Shown here piece by piece: positions 8,988 through 18,874 of a stretch of DNA of 64,000 bases. Source of the DNA: Bacillus sp. USDA818B3_A (GTDB taxonomy: Bacteria; Bacillota; Bacilli; Bacillales; Cytobacillaceae); assembly GCF_009928415.1 (NCBI RefSeq), contig NZ_JAABNN010000002.1, positions 496,001 through 560,000 on the forward strand, given 5' to 3'. A model generated the notes under the pieces. It made no database searches. It worked only from the letters and a program-made list of their open reading frames with translations, and had not been told where the DNA came from. Position 1 is the first letter of the stretch; the number at the start of each line of letters is the position of its first letter. A program made the translations under genes and the position numbers.

Positions 8988-9024
8988 CAGTAAAAAATCC
9001 ATATGAGAATGCCCTTTTTATTAA

Positions 9025-11847
9025 TTATACATTTAACTTGTCACATATTTCTAATTCATACTTCAGATGGATTTGTCCCGATGGTACAGTAAATTCCAAC
9101 CGTTTTCCTTCCTCATGGAATTGGACATCATTATATCCCATTCCTATTATATAATCATTAAGTTCTTGCATTCTAACCTGATTAACATTTGTTAGTGAAA
9201 TAACAGCTAATGAGTTCGCTGGTACATTGACTTGAAGGATCATAGTGTTCCCATCTTGAATCTCCCATTTCACCTTAATCTCTCCATACACCGACTCATA
9301 TTGGGTTTCAGCATATTTTAAACGGTCACCATAATGTGGTTCAACCTTAAACTTGCTGTATCCAGGTTCAATTGGAGTTAAACCGCCAATATGGCGGACA
9401 AGCCAATCCCCGATACAGCCGAATGCATAGTGATTAAAAGAAAAAGCACCGACTGTACCATCTGGTTTAATTGCTTCCCATGATTCCCAAATCGTTGTTG
9501 CCCCATTCCTTACTTCATATAGCCAAGAAGGGCAGTTTGTCTGGAAGAGCAGCTTATAGGCGATTTCCTCGTTGCCGTTCTCACATAAGACATCCATAAT
9601 AAACGGAACTGATAAAAATCCCGTATCGATTTTAAAATCATTTTTCTTAATTAGCTCTACTAATCTTTCTACCGCTTTTTTCTTTTGCTCTCCTGAGAGC
9701 AGGTTAAATGCAAGAGCAATCGTATACACGCCCTGGTAATCAGCTGTCATCAACCCTGAATCCTTCACATAAGCCTTACCAAAGGCCTCTTTCACCTTGC
9801 CATGAAGGTTATCATAAAAATCAGCCTTGTCTTGTTTTTCGAGAATCTTAGCAATTTCAGCTAATAAACCGGCCGAATAAGCATAGTATGCAGTGGCAAT
9901 TGAATCCTTTGTGGCAAATGCGGAAGCAATTGGTCCTTGCGGCTCTTTACCAAGCATAAAACTCGGAATCATCCAGTCGCCAAAATGAAATTTTGTATCC
10001 CATAAGTATCGAACATAATCTTCTTCTGCATTTTCTTTATTTTGTGCAGCACTTGTTTGGACATAATCGAGCCATTTTTCCATTTCCGGGAAGCATTGCT
10101 CTAGAATTCTCTTATCACCGTATCTCTGATAAAGTACCCATGGAACAATAAGGATCGCATCCCCCCAGCCTGCCGAAGAAATAGTTCCTGTAAATTTCTT
10201 ATCATTCCAGATATCCTTTGGTGCCGGGCAGTAATTAAGAATTTCTCCTTCCTCCGTTTGTTCCAGCTGCAAATTCCACAGCCATCTTGTCAAAAATGCT
10301 TGAACATCCATATTAAAAGCAGCGGTCGGAGCAAACACCAGGATATCACCGGTCCATCCTGCTCTTTCACGTTGCGGGCAGTCTGTTGGAATCGACAGCA
10401 TATTGCCTTTTTGGCTCCATTGGATATTGTTCCACAGTTTATTAATTTCTGGATCAGAGGTCGTAAATCGACCTGTCGACTTCATATCGGAATACAAAAC
10501 AACCGCCTCAATATCCTCTTGTTGAAGTTCAGATTGATAGCCTGATAGTCGAACATAGCGGAAACCATGGAAAGTAAAGGTTGGTTCGAAAACCTCATCA
10601 GATTCACCGCTCGTAACGTAGTAATCCGTTTGCTCTTTATTTCTTCCTATTATATTATTAAAAAACTCACCATTTTCATTTAAGACTTCACAATATTCAA
10701 ATGTAAGTTCTTGTCCGCTTGGACCATTTACACGAAGTCGGATACGTCCGGCAATAACTTGACCAAAGTCGATAATATATGCTTGACTCTGATCCTTCCA
10801 AATAGAGACAGGAGACAGTTTTTCAACTGGTTTGACCAATTCCCCATATTGAGCTCTTAAGTTAGCTAACTTATAATCAACAATTGTAACGGGTTCCCAT
10901 TCATGGGTTAACCCATCATATCCTGGCTGGTCCCATCCTGTCTTTTCAAGAGTTTTATCCTGGTTTTCTCCAATGAAAATATCACTGTAAACATAATGAC
11001 TGTTAGCTGATAAAAACGAATTGTCTGTGGCAATGATTTGTTTGGTTTGATCGGTATAAGTAATTTCCAATTGCGCGAGCAGCCCTAGTCTGTTGCCAAA
11101 TTGAGCGCTTCCTCCTGGGACGCTGATTCTGCCTGCATACCAGCCGTCTGCAAGAATGACCCCAAAAACATTTTCACCTTCAAGCAAGAAAGACAAAACA
11201 TCGTAGGTTTGATACTGCAGGTAGTTGGAATAGGATGTGTAATCTGGCGTAAATTCAGCATCCGTTATTTTTTGACCATTGATTTTGGCGTGATAGAGTC
11301 CATGTGCCGTAATGTATAGGCGGGCCTTCTCTAATTTTTTTTGGTCAATATTGAAGGATTTACGAACCAATTTAGGCGGATGCAATCTCTGTTCTGGGGA
11401 AAGCTGATCCGCCTTCTTCTTATTAATAAACATATCCTCTAAGGTCAGTTCAGGTTCTTCCGTTACATCTTCTTGCTTTGGCTCAATCCATTTCCCTACC
11501 CATTCACTCTCGTTTAAAATCCCCATTTCCCATTGCCCTTCACTGCTCCAAGCTGATACCTCGCCATTAGTGCACCACACACGAACTTGCCAGGTATAGA
11601 TGGCTTTACTTTGTAAGTTTGGTCCGTCATATGGAATGTTCACTGAAGCATGAGAAGGCACCTTATTTGAATCCCAAATCAACCTTCTTAATTCTGTAGA
11701 TTCTTTTTCAAACACATGAATTTGATAGGCAGACTGTGAAATCCCTGTGTTTTCACTTTCTATTTTCCAACTGAACCGTGGATGTAAGATGTCTGTACCC
11801 AAAAGACTTTCTTGATTTTCTATTGTTAATTTGATGACCTGTACCAA
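9025..11847 (-). CDS. Alpha-L-rhamnosidase, GH78
   Basis: A 940-residue inverting glycosidase that removes terminal alpha-L-rhamnose from plant glycosides or pectic oligosaccharides. Order: N-terminal beta domain (about 1-115), rhamnosidase N domain with ILADGWYAGRI (230-241), beta domain with IIDFGQVIAGRIRL (358-371), then the alpha/alpha barrel with catalytic-region CPQRERAGWTGD (490-501; Glu494 is the likely acid) and GWGDAILIVPW. No signal peptide, so it acts in the cytoplasm on imported substrate. The start is TTG: AGGAGG lies 7 bases before it, inside the end of the small upstream ORF, which implies translational coupling. Confidence 0.93.
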   Translation of the reverse strand: MVQVIKLTIENQESLLGTDILHPRFSWKIESENTGISQSAYQIHVFEKESTELRRLIWDSNKVPSHASVNIPYDGPNLQSKAIYTWQVRVWCTNGEVSAWSSEGQWEMGILNESEWVGKWIEPKQEDVTEEPELTLEDMFINKKKADQLSPEQRLHPPKLVRKSFNIDQKKLEKARLYITAHGLYHAKINGQKITDAEFTPDYTSYSNYLQYQTYDVLSFLLEGENVFGVILADGWYAGRISVPGGSAQFGNRLGLLAQLEITYTDQTKQIIATDNSFLSANSHYVYSDIFIGENQDKTLEKTGWDQPGYDGLTHEWEPVTIVDYKLANLRAQYGELVKPVEKLSPVSIWKDQSQAYIIDFGQVIAGRIRLRVNGPSGQELTFEYCEVLNENGEFFNNIIGRNKEQTDYYVTSGESDEVFEPTFTFHGFRYVRLSGYQSELQQEDIEAVVLYSDMKSTGRFTTSDPEINKLWNNIQWSQKGNMLSIPTDCPQRERAGWTGDILVFAPTAAFNMDVQAFLTRWLWNLQLEQTEEGEILNYCPAPKDIWNDKKFTGTISSAGWGDAILIVPWVLYQRYGDKRILEQCFPEMEKWLDYVQTSAAQNKENAEEDYVRYLWDTKFHFGDWMIPSFMLGKEPQGPIASAFATKDSIATAYYAYSAGLLAEIAKILEKQDKADFYDNLHGKVKEAFGKAYVKDSGLMTADYQGVYTIALAFNLLSGEQKKKAVERLVELIKKNDFKIDTGFLSVPFIMDVLCENGNEEIAYKLLFQTNCPSWLYEVRNGATTIWESWEAIKPDGTVGAFSFNHYAFGCIGDWLVRHIGGLTPIEPGYSKFKVEPHYGDRLKYAETQYESVYGEIKVKWEIQDGNTMILQVNVPANSLAVISLTNVNQVRMQELNDYIIGMGYNDVQFHEEGKRLEFTVPSGQIHLKYELEICDKLNV

Positions 11848-11848
11848 G

Positions 11849-11959
11849 TTATTTCCTCCTTAAGTTCCGTCGATTTCTCATGTTGTTAACAATAAGAGGT
11901 GTTAAGAATATTTCAAAAAGAATCGTTGCAGCTGCGATGATGAATAAAGTAATCCTCAT
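11849..11959 (-). CDS. 36-residue single-helix membrane peptide
   Basis: An unannotated-size ORF: ATG at 11959 with GAGG six bases upstream, then MRITLFIIAAATILFEIFL, a single hydrophobic helix, and a basic tail NNMRNRRNLRRK. Its last codons AGG AGG AAA TAA are themselves the ribosome binding site of the rhamnosidase TTG start, 1 bp after the stop. It lies between the sugar transporter and the rhamnosidase. It may be a small partner of the MFS transporter, or a leader whose translation sets rhamnosidase expression. I know no family for it. Confidence 0.6.
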   Translation of the reverse strand: MRITLFIIAAATILFEIFLTPLIVNNMRNRRNLRRK

Positions 11960-11990
11960 CTGAAACCTCAACCTCCTACAAATATGGATA

Positions 11991-12018
11991 AAATCCACGC
12001 TAGTAACAGCGCGGATTT
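11991..12018 (-). other. Intercistronic hairpin, AAATCC(A/G)CGC family
   Basis: Arms AAATCCACGC and GCGCGGATTT (one G-A mismatch) with an 8-base loop, directly after the MFS stop and before the small ORF. On the minus strand a short TTTTAT follows, so partial termination or mRNA 3'-end protection is possible. The arm is the same as in the terminators at 13458 and 22024. Confidence 0.5.
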
Positions 12019-12025
12019 ATTCATC

Positions 12026-13297
12026 TTATTGAGCCAATTCAATATTAGTTGGATTTTTCCTTTCCAATTCCGGAATTGGTTTAACCATGACTCCAGCTAG
12101 AATTCCAAAGACGGCCAGAACTCCAAAGAATAATGGATAGCCTCCTGCTGCTACAATAGGACTTGCAGCCGAGTTGGCAAGAGATCCGCCAATATCATTG
12201 GCAATGTTGACGATTCCCATATCCTTAGCTGCATCTTCAGGATGTGGAAGAACTCTAGACATTAAGGCGATATCCACTGCTAAGAACATTCCAAATCCAA
12301 GAGAAATGATTGAACCACAAACATAGGAAAAGCCGATACTTGGAGCAAAGCCATAGCCTAAGATTCCGACTGCAGTTACAACTGCCGCAAGAAATACAAA
12401 TGGTTTTTGACGGCCAAATTTATCAGAAAGACCACCGCCGATGATACTAGCGATTGCTAAGACTGGAATCGTTATATTCATACTAGTAGAGACAATACCA
12501 GCAAGATCTTGCTGTGAAACGTGAAAACGCTCAAGATAATAAACACTAGTAAAAGATGATGCTGTATAGGCAATGCCCATGAAAAATCTTGTTAATACTC
12601 CGAATGTGAAGTATGGATATTTTCTAGGACTTGGATAAATCCGAGACATTTTTTCTCCGAATGATAATGATTCATTGTTACCACGTTCTTTTTGATACTC
12701 TACTTGGTCTTCTTTCACTAAAATACTTGTAATTATGGCAAACACAATACAAATAAGTCCGAGTAATAAAAATTTATTTTGTATAGCCCAGGTATTTAAA
12801 ATAAACATTAAGTTAATCCCAACCATAATCGCAAGTGGACTGACAAGACCATAAATTCCTGAAGCAGTACCACGTTTATTTTCTGGAACTTGGTCAGGAA
12901 TCAATGCGGTTAAAGCCGTACCCATAAAACTAAACAAGAGTTTGGCCAAAGCCCAGAACAATAAGACCATTGTAAAAGATTTAGCTACCCCAATTCCGTA
13001 GAGTGCAGCCGCTCCGCCTATTGAGCCGATTAAAATCCAAGGACGTCTGCGTCCCAATTTCCATGTGGTCCTATCACTGATTAATCCTGCTAAATATTGA
13101 CTGAAAATACCAATAATACCGGTTGTTAAACCAATAATACTAAAGTTCTTGGTAACATTTGCTGGGTCGAGCATAGCTAACTTTACAGTGAGCAAGAAAG
13201 CAATAGGTGTAATAAGAGCAAGATTATAACCAAAGCTTCCAAGCGAAATACCTGTAATTAAACGAGGAAAAGGTGTTTTGATTACATTAGAATTCAT
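12026..13297 (-). CDS. MFS sugar (rhamnoside?) transporter
   Basis: A 423-residue major facilitator with 12 predicted helices; it has motif-A-like GLISDRTTWKLGRRRP near residue 73 and GGLSDKFGRQKP near residue 285. The RRRP loop resembles GPH/SWEET-like sucrose symporters. It is the first gene of the operon with the small membrane peptide and the GH78 enzyme, so I infer import of rhamnose-bearing glycosides. An AGGAAAGAAGG stretch precedes the ATG. Confidence 0.8.
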   Translation of the reverse strand: MNSNVIKTPFPRLITGISLGSFGYNLALITPIAFLLTVKLAMLDPANVTKNFSIIGLTTGIIGIFSQYLAGLISDRTTWKLGRRRPWILIGSIGGAAALYGIGVAKSFTMVLLFWALAKLLFSFMGTALTALIPDQVPENKRGTASGIYGLVSPLAIMVGINLMFILNTWAIQNKFLLLGLICIVFAIITSILVKEDQVEYQKERGNNESLSFGEKMSRIYPSPRKYPYFTFGVLTRFFMGIAYTASSFTSVYYLERFHVSQQDLAGIVSTSMNITIPVLAIASIIGGGLSDKFGRQKPFVFLAAVVTAVGILGYGFAPSIGFSYVCGSIISLGFGMFLAVDIALMSRVLPHPEDAAKDMGIVNIANDIGGSLANSAASPIVAAGGYPLFFGVLAVFGILAGVMVKPIPELERKNPTNIELAQ

Positions 13298-13331
13298 TGT
13301 TCAACCTTCTTTCCTTAAAATATTCTTTAAA

Positions 13332-13347
13332 TTCGAAAGCGCTTCTA
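13332..13347. promoter_or_regulatory. cre-like site upstream of the rhamnosidase operon
   Basis: The core CGAAAGCGCTTCTA agrees with the ideal TGAAAGCGCTTTCA at 11 of 14 positions and lies about 40 bp before the MFS start, where CcpA could repress during glucose growth. It could equally be a LacI-type operator. The rest of 13298-13457 shows no confident promoter. Confidence 0.4.
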
Positions 13348-13457
13348 TCCTTAGTTTATAGAAGGTTGTAAGGGATAACTATAGCCATATGCGACATATT
13401 TCCTATCCATTTCAAACATGGTTATTAGAATAAGGAACATTAATTCTTGTATAATAA

Positions 13458-13488
13458 AAAATCCACGCATATAAATGAGCGTGGATTT
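13458..13488 (-). terminator. deoR terminator
   Basis: Perfect 10-bp arms AAATCCACGC/GCGTGGATTT around an 11-base loop, followed on the minus strand by TTTTTTATTAT. It lies 48 bp past the stop of the DeoR-family gene. Confidence 0.8.
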
Positions 13489-13535
13489 ACCTTTACATTC
13501 ACTTTTGACTATCTACATTACTTCAACTACTATAG

Positions 13536-14285
13536 TTAAATAATTTCGATACCCAATTCCATATACTGGTTTAAATTATGACTTTGAGGACCATCCTCCG
13601 TAATTAAGTAATCTAGTTCTGAAACAGGACCAACCAAGTAATTAGAAATTGTATTAAGTTTACTTCTTGTTACCAGGGTTGCGATTTTATTTGAACTTTT
13701 AATCATCTGACGTTTAACATGAGACTCTTCTATATGAGGAATGCTGATACCAAAGTCAGGGTGCAAGGAATACACTCCTAAAAAACAGAGATCGACTCTA
13801 ATATTTTTAAGCACTTCAATGACATCTAATCCGACAGTGACAAAAGATTCCTTAAAAAAGGTTCCACCCAAAAGGATGATATCTGTATTGGGATGTTTTG
13901 ATAATGCCAAACTAATAGAGGGACTATTCGTAATAATGGTCCCTTTAAACTCCATTGGAATTTCTTGAGCCAGAAAAAGATTGGTTGTACTCCCATCTAT
14001 TAAAAGAACTTGTCCATCTTTAATCATCTTCACCGCTTTTAAGGCTAACTCTTTTTTCGCATCTATATTTTCTTCCGTTCTTTCAGAATAGGTTAAAGCG
14101 CTCGCAGATACAGGAAATGCCCCGCCGTGTACTCTTTTGAGAAGACCTAGTGAATCCATTTCTCTTAAATCCCGCCTAATGGTGTCCTCGGAAACATCCC
14201 ATTTTATGCTTAGTTCTTTCGCAACGACTTTCCCTTCTTTTTCAAGTATCTGTAAAATTTCGCTTTGTCGTTCTTTTCTAAGCAT
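13536..14285 (-). CDS. DeoR-family transcriptional regulator
   Basis: 249 residues. N-terminal DeoR helix-turn-helix (MLRKERQSEILQILEKEGKV ... VSEDTIRRDLREM, residues 1-45), then the sugar-phosphate-binding DeoRC domain with IDGSTTNLFLAQEI near residue 96 and a GLDVIEVL stretch. These regulators normally respond to a phosphosugar. It is divergent from tkt-tal, and the spacer holds repeated TTTTTTCTTR elements; I infer that it controls that operon and itself. Confidence 0.88.
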   Translation of the reverse strand: MLRKERQSEILQILEKEGKVVAKELSIKWDVSEDTIRRDLREMDSLGLLKRVHGGAFPVSASALTYSERTEENIDAKKELALKAVKMIKDGQVLLIDGSTTNLFLAQEIPMEFKGTIITNSPSISLALSKHPNTDIILLGGTFFKESFVTVGLDVIEVLKNIRVDLCFLGVYSLHPDFGISIPHIEESHVKRQMIKSSNKIATLVTRSKLNTISNYLVGPVSELDYLITEDGPQSHNLNQYMELGIEII

Positions 14286-14315
14286 AATAGTGACCAGCCT
14301 CCATGTTTTTGCATG

Positions 14316-14461
14316 TTTTTTCTTACATTATATAATTTTTTCTTGAATTCACCAATTTTTTTTTAAAAAACGGCAAATTTTTTCTTGTTTTTTCTTATTT
14401 ATAAGGATAAAATATTCTCAAATACGAAAAAACTAGCACAAAGGTGCAAAAACAAGAAAAA
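14316..14461. promoter_or_regulatory. Direct-repeat operator cluster between deoR and tkt
   Basis: Four copies of TTTTTTCTTR lie at 14316-14325, 14336-14345, 14378-14387 and 14388-14397 (two in direct tandem, the first two 20 bp apart), and an inverted version ACAAGAAAAA is at 14452-14461. Tandem A/T-rich repeats are typical of DeoR-family operators, and these fill the divergent promoter region. Confidence 0.55.
14385..14413 (+). promoter_or_regulatory. Candidate sigma-A promoter for tkt-tal
   Basis: TTGTTT (14385-14390), a 17-bp spacer and TAAAAT (14408-14413). The -35 overlaps the junction of two TTTTTTCTTR repeats, so operator binding would occlude it. The tkt start is 114 bp downstream. 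Confidence 0.5.
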
Positions 14462-14526
14462 CGTTACCTTATCCTTACATTAAGTACTACTTTAAAAATC
14501 ACACGAAATTAAAGGAGGAAACAAAG

Positions 14527-16515
14527 ATGAATAATAATATTGAAACACTAGCTGTAAATACCATTCGAACCTTATCCATTGACGCGATCAATAGTGCAAA
14601 TTCCGGTCATCCAGGCTTACCTATGGGAGCTGCTCCAATGGCATATGCCCTCTGGGCGAATCATCTAAATCATAATTCTGCAAATGCAAAATGGTTTAAT
14701 CGTGATCGATTTATTCTTTCTGCCGGACACGGATCTAGCTTATTGTATAGTTTGCTTCATTTAGCTGGGTACAATGTTTCTTTAGAAGATTTAAAAGGTT
14801 TTAGAAAGCTTAATAGCAAAACACCTGGTCATCCGGAATTTGGTCACACAGAAGGTGTTGAAGCGACAACTGGGCCTTTAGGACAAGGGATTGCAAATGC
14901 AGTAGGAATGGCGATGGCTGAAGCGCATTTAGCTGGAAAATTCAATCAGGATGGATACCCTGTAATTGACCATTATACATATGCTTTAGTTGGCGATGGA
15001 GATTTAATGGAAGGCGTCTCTTATGAGGCCATGTCTATGGCTGGCCATATGAAACTAGGAAAATTAATTGCATTATATGACTCCAATGATATTTCTTTGG
15101 ACGGTGAATTAAACCTTTCCTTTTCAGAAGACATTCAAAAAAGAACAGAATCTGCTAATTGGCAATATTTACGAGTAGAAGATGGCAATGATGTAGCAGA
15201 AATCTCAAAAGCGATTTACTTAGCAAAACAAAATACAAACCAGCCAACCTTGATCGAAATTAGAACCACTATCGGCTATGGAAGTCCTAAAGTTGCAGGA
15301 ACAAACAAAGCACATGGAAATCCCCTTGGTGCAGAAGAAGCTCGTGCAACAAAACAAGTATATGGCTGGCACTATGAAGAGGATTTCTTTGTACCAGAAG
15401 AAGTTAAAGCCCATTTTGAAGAGCTAAAACAAAGAGGAATTAATCAAGAACAACAATGGAAGGTATTATTCCAGTCTTATCAAGAGGCATACCCTGAATT
15501 AGCTAAAGAACTGGAAAATGCTATCACGGGAGAGGTTTTAATTAATGCGGAAGACATCCTCACATTTGATACAGGCAAAACAATCTCAACTCGTGTAGCC
15601 AGCGGAGAAGCTATTAACCATTTTGTCAAATCAGTTCCTTCTATCTTTGGTGGAAGTGCGGATCTTTCTCATTCCACAATGACAGATATTAAGGAAGAAA
15701 AAGCATTCGCGGTAGAATCATTTAGCGGACGGAATATCTATTTTGGTGTCCGGGAACACGCAATGGGAGCAGCTGGCAATGGTTTGGCTCTTCATGGCGG
15801 GGTAAAGCCTTTTGTAAGTACATTCTTTGTTTTCAATGATTATCTCAGACCATCCATTCGTCTGGCAGCCATACAAAAGCTTCCGGTCACCTATGTATTT
15901 ACGCATGATTCGATTGCGGTTGGTGAAGATGGACCAACTCATGAACCAGTTGAGCAGTTAGCTTCTCTTCGTGCCATCCCAGGGCTAACCGTTATTCGCC
16001 CATCAGATGCAAATGAAACGGCAAGCGCTTGGGCTTATACTTTAAAACAAACAGACGGGCCTGTTGCGATGGTGCTGAGCCGTCAAAACCTGCCTGTGTT
16101 CCAAGAAACACAAGCCAATTTAGACAACCTTTCAAAGGGTGCTTACGTATTAACGCAAACAAATGACCAGCCAGAGGTTATCTTGATCGCTACCGGTTCG
16201 GAGGTTTCATTAGCCGTTAACGCAAAAGCTGAACTCGAAAAGGAAAATGTATCCGTTCGTGTTGTCGCTATGCCAAGCTGGGAATTGTTCGACCGCCAAC
16301 CGAAAGAGTATAAAGAGCTGGTCCTCCCTGCTTCCATTAAAAAGCGTGTGGCACTCGAAATGGGTATCTCTCTTGGATGGGAACGCTATGTAGGATTAGA
16401 AGGCAAAGTATTATCCATCGAAACATTTGGTGCTTCAGGAACGGGCGCTGCTGTTATGGAGCTATTTGGATTTACAACGGAAAATGTGGTTCGTACGGCT
16501 AAAAGTCTACTATAA
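14527..16515 (+). CDS. tkt: Transketolase
   Basis: 662 residues, full length. It transfers two-carbon ketol groups between pentose, tetrose and hexose phosphates in the non-oxidative pentose phosphate pathway, with thiamine diphosphate. Visible are the N-terminal [14 protein letters not shown] stretch, [21 protein letters not shown], the ThDP/Mg motif [13 protein letters not shown] near residue 157, and the second-domain [15 protein letters not shown]. Start supported by AAAGGAGG. First gene of tkt-tal under the DeoR operators; a dedicated sugar-inducible paralogue beside a housekeeping copy elsewhere is likely but cannot be seen here. Confidence 0.96.
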   Translation: MNNNIETLAVNTIRTLSIDAINSANSGHPGLPMGAAPMAYALWANHLNHNSANAKWFNRDRFILSAGHGSSLLYSLLHLAGYNVSLEDLKGFRKLNSKTPGHPEFGHTEGVEATTGPLGQGIANAVGMAMAEAHLAGKFNQDGYPVIDHYTYALVGDGDLMEGVSYEAMSMAGHMKLGKLIALYDSNDISLDGELNLSFSEDIQKRTESANWQYLRVEDGNDVAEISKAIYLAKQNTNQPTLIEIRTTIGYGSPKVAGTNKAHGNPLGAEEARATKQVYGWHYEEDFFVPEEVKAHFEELKQRGINQEQQWKVLFQSYQEAYPELAKELENAITGEVLINAEDILTFDTGKTISTRVASGEAINHFVKSVPSIFGGSADLSHSTMTDIKEEKAFAVESFSGRNIYFGVREHAMGAAGNGLALHGGVKPFVSTFFVFNDYLRPSIRLAAIQKLPVTYVFTHDSIAVGEDGPTHEPVEQLASLRAIPGLTVIRPSDANETASAWAYTLKQTDGPVAMVLSRQNLPVFQETQANLDNLSKGAYVLTQTNDQPEVILIATGSEVSLAVNAKAELEKENVSVRVVAMPSWELFDRQPKEYKELVLPASIKKRVALEMGISLGWERYVGLEGKVLSIETFGASGTGAAVMELFGFTTENVVRTAKSLL

Positions 16516-16538
16516 TCTTAAAATGGAGGAAATATACG

Positions 16539-17201
16539 ATGAAATTATTTATTGATACTGCTAATCTTGTTGATATTAAAAAGGCTTATAAAATCGGCGT
16601 TTTATCTGGTGTGACAACCAACCCTTCCCTAGTTGCAAAAGAAGGTGTAAAATTCGAAGACCGGATTGAAGAAATCTGTCAGGCAGTTCCACAGGTAGAA
16701 TCTGTTTCCGCTGAAGTAACTCCAGATGCCGTTACAGCTGACGAAATGATTGCTCAAGCTGAGGAGCTTATTAAAATTAACGGCGGAGATGAGAAAATTA
16801 CAATCAAGCTTCCGATGACTTTAGAAGGTTTAGAGGCTTGCCGTTATCTTGCTGATAAAGGCGTTAAAACAAATGTCACACTTATCTTTACAGTAAACCA
16901 AGCACTATTAGCAGCTCGTGCCGGTGCAACGTATGTATCTCCATTTTTAGGCCGATTAGATGATATTTCAGAAGACGGTGTCCAATTAGTAGCAAAAGTA
17001 GCTGAATTGTTCCGCATTCATCAATTCGACACTCAAATTATTGCAGCATCGGTTCGTCATCCAGATCATGTAACTCGTGTAGCAATGGCAGGTGCACATA
17101 TTGCAACCATTCCATTTTCAGTCATTGACCAAATTTCTAAACATCCCCTTACTAATCAAGGAATGGAAAAATTTGCTGCTGATTGGGAGAATACTCTTTA
17201 A
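16539..17201 (+). CDS. tal: Transaldolase, short TalC/MipB type
   Basis: 220 residues, the small-subunit transaldolase class that also includes fructose-6-phosphate aldolase. The Schiff-base Lys lies in [11 protein letters not shown] near residue 89; the start [10 protein letters not shown] and GVTTNPSL are diagnostic. It follows tkt by 23 bp with a GGAGG site. Together they interconvert pentose and hexose phosphates, the entry route for pentoses. Confidence 0.93.
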   Translation: MKLFIDTANLVDIKKAYKIGVLSGVTTNPSLVAKEGVKFEDRIEEICQAVPQVESVSAEVTPDAVTADEMIAQAEELIKINGGDEKITIKLPMTLEGLEACRYLADKGVKTNVTLIFTVNQALLAARAGATYVSPFLGRLDDISEDGVQLVAKVAELFRIHQFDTQIIAASVRHPDHVTRVAMAGAHIATIPFSVIDQISKHPLTNQGMEKFAADWENTL

Positions 17202-17215
17202 AACTAAATTAAATA

Positions 17216-17254
17216 AAAACCACGACAAGAGAAATTCATCCCTGTCGTGGTTTT
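17216..17254 (+). terminator. tkt-tal terminator
   Basis: Perfect 12-bp arms AAAACCACGACA/TGTCGTGGTTTT, 15-base loop, then TGATTC after the T-run; 14 bp after the tal stop. Converging GH43 transcripts end close by. Confidence 0.85.
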
Positions 17255-17343
17255 TGATTCTAAGCCGACATTTCTTATTAATGTATTCGTTCTTCCAATT
17301 CTATTCTCTATATAAGTGGTACAATCCCAACGATATTTTTCTA

Positions 17344-18681
17344 TTATCCTCTAAAACATAATGCATGAACTTCCAAATTATTAACCTTACTAAATTGCAA
17401 TCTAATTTCATGTTTACCAGAATGCCCATTAAAAGAAGAAGAAACCATTTGACCTTCTTTTAAAGTAATACTACCGGAAGCATCCTCATCGTTATCCAGA
17501 AATATAAAGATTTCACCACTCCCTGTTCCTTCAATTGAAATATCTTTTACTTCCTTTTCCCATTCAACATATCGAAAAACCGCTTCATCTTCATTACTAA
17601 TATTGATTAAAACCTCATCCCCATTTTTAGATGGTGCAATGTAAACACAGCCTGATAACTGACAGGCCCGATAAGCTTCTATTTTTTCATTGATCCCGAA
17701 TGGCCTTCCTGCACCTTGGGATGTCATCAATACTTCTTGGATGGTACCATCCTCGTTTAAGAAAATCGGTTCAATACAAAGTCGGCGTTTTTGCTGCCTG
17801 TTCTGAGAACTGCGATGATAGAAGACATACCACTGCCCGTTTACTTCCTCAATCGAGCCATGATTATTCCAACTCTGTGGATCACATCCATCATTATCAA
17901 CAATGACCCCTTGATACTTGAATGGTCCCAGTGGTGATTTGCTAGTTGCATAGGCTAAGGATGTTGGTTTTCCGCGGACCATACTGGAATACACAAAATA
18001 GTAGGTATCACCGCGTTTGCGAAGAGAACTGCCTTCATGAAAATAATGTTCTTCTTCGGTTACAAGATTATTTACAATCGAGCCTTCTTCAAACTCTACC
18101 ATGTTGTCTTTCAATTTGGCACAATGGGCAAAGAACTGTCCCCAGTAATAGTAGGCCTGTCCATCATCATCAATAAATATGGCAGGATCGATTCCTCCAC
18201 ATGGTAATTGGATTGAATCACTAAATGGCCCCTCTGGCTTATCCGCAACGGCAACCCCTTCGCTTGAATCTGCCATACAAAAATACAAATAATATTTTCC
18301 ATTCTTATGAATGGCATCTGGTGCAAACAACATATCCTTCGGGGATTTAGGAATCTCCAACTTTCCGTCCTTGGTATCTTTTTCAATCATTTTTTTCAAG
18401 AATGGAGTTGGTTTTGACCAATCAACTCCAGGATATTTAGGGGCGGTTTCATCATAGACCCATGGAACTAGACTTGCATCAAATGATTTCCCATGGTCTA
18501 CCCAATCAATCATATTCTCTGAAGAAAAAACTCGATATTCCTTACTGCAATAAATATTTTTTTCCTGATCCCAAGAACCGTAGACATACACTCTGCCATC
18601 TGGCATTACATGTGCTTCTGGATCAGGAATGTGCAGATTTGTCGGGAAAACTGGATTTCGGCAATCTTTATATTCTTTCAT
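17344..18681 (-). CDS. Glycoside hydrolase family 43, cytoplasmic
   Basis: 445 residues from the ATG at 18681 (GGAGAG upstream; an in-frame TTG 15 bp earlier lies on that site). A five-bladed beta-propeller of the arabinofuranosidase/xylosidase/galactosidase type: Asp20 in HIPDPEAH (base), Asp165 in GGIDPAIF and Glu216 in YFHEGSS (acid) are the likely catalytic triad. About residues 330-445 form a CBM6-like beta domain. There is no signal peptide, so it trims imported oligosaccharides. Single gene, preceded by a cre-like site. Exact sugar specificity cannot be told. Confidence 0.85.
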   Translation of the reverse strand: MKEYKDCRNPVFPTNLHIPDPEAHVMPDGRVYVYGSWDQEKNIYCSKEYRVFSSENMIDWVDHGKSFDASLVPWVYDETAPKYPGVDWSKPTPFLKKMIEKDTKDGKLEIPKSPKDMLFAPDAIHKNGKYYLYFCMADSSEGVAVADKPEGPFSDSIQLPCGGIDPAIFIDDDGQAYYYWGQFFAHCAKLKDNMVEFEEGSIVNNLVTEEEHYFHEGSSLRKRGDTYYFVYSSMVRGKPTSLAYATSKSPLGPFKYQGVIVDNDGCDPQSWNNHGSIEEVNGQWYVFYHRSSQNRQQKRRLCIEPIFLNEDGTIQEVLMTSQGAGRPFGINEKIEAYRACQLSGCVYIAPSKNGDEVLINISNEDEAVFRYVEWEKEVKDISIEGTGSGEIFIFLDNDEDASGSITLKEGQMVSSSFNGHSGKHEIRLQFSKVNNLEVHALCFRG

Positions 18682-18735
18682 TATTTCACTCTCCAAAAAA
18701 TTGATTAAAAATACATCTTTGTATCTGTTGCTGAA

Positions 18736-18749
18736 TGAAAACGTTTATA
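18736..18749. promoter_or_regulatory. cre-like site before GH43
   Basis: TGAAAACGTTTATA fits the TGNNANCGNTNNCA consensus at every fixed position except one (T for C). It lies 55 bp upstream of the GH43 start, where CcpA-dependent catabolite repression would act. The remainder of 18682-18874 shows no other clear signal. Confidence 0.45.
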
Positions 18750-18874
18750 ACTTTAGTTTATATGAGTATTTCCCTAATCACTATGGCGATATCAGACAAA
18801 AAACTATCCATTTCAAACCAAAAAAAAGAGCCAATGATGGCCCTTCTATAATTAGTTAAAATTTAAACTATATT

